From assembly GCA_013400115.1 (NCBI GenBank), contig VXBP01008680.1, positions 1 to 64,000 of the forward strand: a stretch of DNA of 64,000 bases, read 5' to 3'. How positions within the stretch are numbered: the first letter of the stretch is position 1; every line of letters begins with the position of its first letter. Shown here piece by piece: positions 61,301-64,000 of the stretch. The stretch is from Rhinopomastus cyanomelas (taxonomy: Eukaryota > Chordata > Aves > Bucerotiformes > Rhinopomastidae). The translations under genes and the position numbers were made by a program. The notes below the pieces were generated by a model that saw only the letters and a program-made list of their open reading frames with translations, was not told the origin of the DNA and made no database searches.

Positions 61301-64000
61301 ATGTATCATCATGTTTCTGCTTAAAGCATATGTTTGATTCCCAGGTAGATGAAGGGGAATTTCATGACAGATACCATGGGAGACTAGAACCCAAATACTC
61401 AATTTGTTACTGCTGAGTCACTTAAGTGTATTTGCACAATGATTCTAATTCAGCCCGACGGTAACACAGCTGCTTTTCTCGCTGCGTGGCTGCTGCATCT
61501 TCAGTGACATTTATGAAAAACGTTGAGAGGGAAGAACGTGTCCTTAGAGCTCAGAATACATCCAAATTCTTCTCTTCAGTGGACCTAAGCTACCCAGAGG
61601 TGCTGTAAAACCACAAGCTAAATCTATCAGCAGATCACATTTTATTATGAGAAATTCTATCATTGTCTTTCGTAGACAGTTGCTGAGATTCAAAGTATTT
61701 ATGTAAGGAAAACACACTGGTGTTTTGGGCTTTGGAAATGTCAGGGCCCTTGATTCTCCTATTTATTTAAGAGTGAAAGTGCTGAGGGATGTCTTTTGAA
61801 CTCTATTCAAAGGTTAAACTGATCTTTCATACAGTTTTGAAATTCAAAATATTGCTGCTAAATGGCTTGGCTCTGAAGTGTAATCTCCATTTTGCATTTA
61901 AATACCAGATTCTGCCCAGAGCTGGCCACTCTGCGGCCTGCAGAGACCCAGGCCTAGTCTCTTCCAGCTATGAGGAGCAGCCATCTTGAGGGAGGAGCAC
62001 AGCCTGACATGTAGCAGAGCCTTGCAGGAGTTCAGAGTGAGCAGCGCAGGATGAAGAATAGAGCTACAAAGGTAGGCCATGACTGCAAAATGTAGTTTGC
62101 CACATTGAACTTTGCTCAGGGTTTCAAATTAATACTCCCTTGGCATAGGGAAAACAGTGCAGGGAGACACAACAGAGGAGAAACAGTGGAGGTTCCTTCT
62201 TGCTTGGCGATCCAGCGAGCCGTATGGTCAGCTTACTGATTGCACAAGTGGGCCCTAAGCCTGGTGCAGTTTCATAGCAACTTCCTTAGGGACACGCTAG
62301 TCTCACAACCTTGCAGTGTTCATGTGCGTGGGAAGGACTTCTTTGGCCTATCCATGCTTGGCATGGCAGCCAGGGTTTGGGGAGGTGGGCAAAGGCACTT
62401 GCCATAGATCCATTGTTACATTTGTGGATCCTGTCAATCTGAATTTGGGCAAACGAAGCAGAGGTGGCACTGATTTGGGCCAAGAGGTGGGAAAAGTGGC
62501 TGCAGGTTGTGAATGAAAGCAGCAAACAGTCCTTCAATATGTCATTAACTTGGGTTTAAGTTCCTACTCAGCTCTGAACTGTGTGTGTCTACAGCCTTAA
62601 TTACCAACTCCATATGTGAGAGGTGATTTCATTTACCCTTAAGAGATCTGGCTGGTGTCAATTGGTTGCAGAGAAGGAAGCAAATGGTCCGTATTAGACT
62701 TTCCATTTCTTTTGAAACAACTGATGACTAATCGTAGACTCCGCCTTTGAAAATTGTATTACCAGCTATTTTAGTATTATCATTGTTATACAAAATATTT
62801 GGTATCTCTCGGAGCACTGATTTTAAGAGGCCTAGGCTCTGCAACCAGCTCAGGCTTCAGACAGTGTTTTCATCTTGTGTGACTGCCAGGCAAAGTCTGG
62901 AAGCCTGATCCCTGTGAACTTAGAAACCTGTAGATAAAAGAAAAATCAATGTGCTTATGAATCAGGGTTTTACTTTAGTTTCATGATTGGTGTCCCAATT
63001 GAATTTTTGGATGTTTGAGGTTGATGATTCTGAATTAGGTCAGGTACTGTAAGTAGTTTTCTGCTGCAGTGTATGGGCAGGAATTCCACCTTCTTCATGT
63101 AACATTTCCTATTTGAATAGGTGGTGCAGACTGTTACCAATCACTACAAAAGATTTTAGTCTAAACAGATGCATATCAAACACTGTCTAAAATTGACAGG
63201 GGTCATGGTGAAATCTGTAATGTCTGGTTCAGAAAATAGGAAAGTGCAATCTATGTTTAACCTTTCAATCCAGAATTAACTAACCAAAAAGACCATCATG
63301 GTGGAGTGATCACTAGAGTATTTTCCCTGCACCTACATCATCTGCAATAATGGGGTAAAACCCTATGGATGTGTAATAGCAAACCAAGACTCCACCTGCT
63401 TCTGATCTTAATTTCTTAAGACTTAATTTCAAGATGTTTTGTTTGGTCAGTTTTTAAAATTCCCTATAATGTTACAGAGTTTGATCTCTACATTGAACAG
63501 CTGAAGTCATGCTTGTTTACTAATGATAAGTATGCTTAAAAAAAGAAAGATGTAAATAGATGTTACTTCAAAACCATCATTTAGATGTAAAAGATGATGG
63601 ACCACCTTTTCTGGTAGAACTGGTACATAATGATTGTAAAATACGCTGTGCTCTGGTGTTCTGCTGTCACTCAGCAAATAACCTCAGTTATCACTGTGGA
63701 ATTAATTGAACAGTACATCAGTACAATCAATTTCTGTTCTAACTAATTAAAATTAGAATTAGCTGAAAGAAAAATAGCACAAAGAACATGACTGAAAGAT
63801 AAATTGTCCTGTGACTCCATCAGTTTCAAATGAAATTGCTGAACATTTATGCATAATAGAAAAACCTAATACAAGACAGCAGTATAAAAAAACTGGTCAA
63901 ATACAGATGTTACATGAAGGAAGCTCCAAATACTAAATTGTTAAATCAGAGATGGAAGAAAATTAACCATATGAAATTATAAATATGGGTTGTTATCTGA
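58301..64000. other. Upstream intergenic sequence, no gene seen
   Basis: GC falls from the island into ordinary AT-rich DNA by about 58.8 kb. I see no coding frame with a recognisable domain. In mammals the next gene upstream of NCK2 is FHL2, transcribed the other way, but nothing here looks like FHL2. Features worth noting are the YY1-like motif and small frame at 58722-58832, another YY1-like site (minus strand, 61977-61987), two zinc-finger-linker-like stretches 120 bases apart (60108-60245), and an A/T-rich, homeodomain-site-rich patch (63690-63770). The last few are weak. Confidence 0.5.
58722..58732 (+). promoter_or_regulatory. YY1-like motif with an ATG (AACATGGCGGC)
   Basis: Close match to the YY1 element CAAnATGGCGGC, in plus orientation, about 550 bases to the right of the CRE cluster. 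YY1 motifs of this type often lie just downstream of start sites and may carry an initiator ATG. Here the ATG (58725) opens a 35-codon frame to 58832. Suggestive of a plus-strand transcript, but unproven. Confidence 0.4.

Noticed and set aside
1..64000. CRISPR arrays, operons, phage or bacterial mobile systems
   Set aside because: The spliced vertebrate exon, CpG island and CR1 repeats show this is animal nuclear DNA; no regularly spaced repeat array was seen.

Overview
The window looks like a piece of a bird genome (a turtle or crocodilian is less likely). It is AT-rich, almost free of coding sequence, and its only clear interspersed repeats are 5'-truncated CR1 LINEs, the dominant repeat of sauropsid genomes. 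It also has one 417-base assembly gap inside a CpG island and a single-base N inside a CR1 copy, both typical of a draft avian assembly.

The one gene I can support is NCK2, on the minus strand. Its first coding exon is at 5669-5910 and encodes the N-terminal SH3 domain of the NCK2 (Grb4/Nck-beta) adaptor, with a good splice acceptor (5911-5912) and donor (GTAAGT, 5668-5663). No other NCK2 coding exon lies in the window: the rest of the protein (SH3-2, SH3-3, SH2) must lie to the left, beyond base 1. About 51 kb upstream in the gene's direction is a strong CpG island (about 56.86-58.30 kb). It carries a CCAAT box, a perfect CRE and a GC box, and is the best candidate for the NCK2 promoter and non-coding first exon. 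The 417-N gap falls in it, so the transcription start and exon 1 cannot be placed.

Layout: 1-5668, start of NCK2 intron 2, with one CR1; 5669-5910, exon 2; 5911 to about 56.8 kb, the very long intron 1, with CR1 copies near 6.1-6.6, 18.0-18.65, 24.7-25.7 and 37.9-38.1 kb, a decayed CR1 tail near 48.5 kb, a 27-bp minisatellite at 38.73 kb and several microsatellites; 56.86-58.3 kb, CpG island promoter; 58.3-64 kb, intergenic sequence upstream of NCK2 with no recognisable gene.

I found no new biological system. The points most worth checking are an out-of-frame upstream ATG overlapping the NCK2 start, the promoter gap flanked by potential G-quadruplexes on both strands, a hidden deletion marked by a single N, a strand-composition skew consistent with long-term minus-strand transcription of the intron, and a few blocks that could be conserved enhancers.
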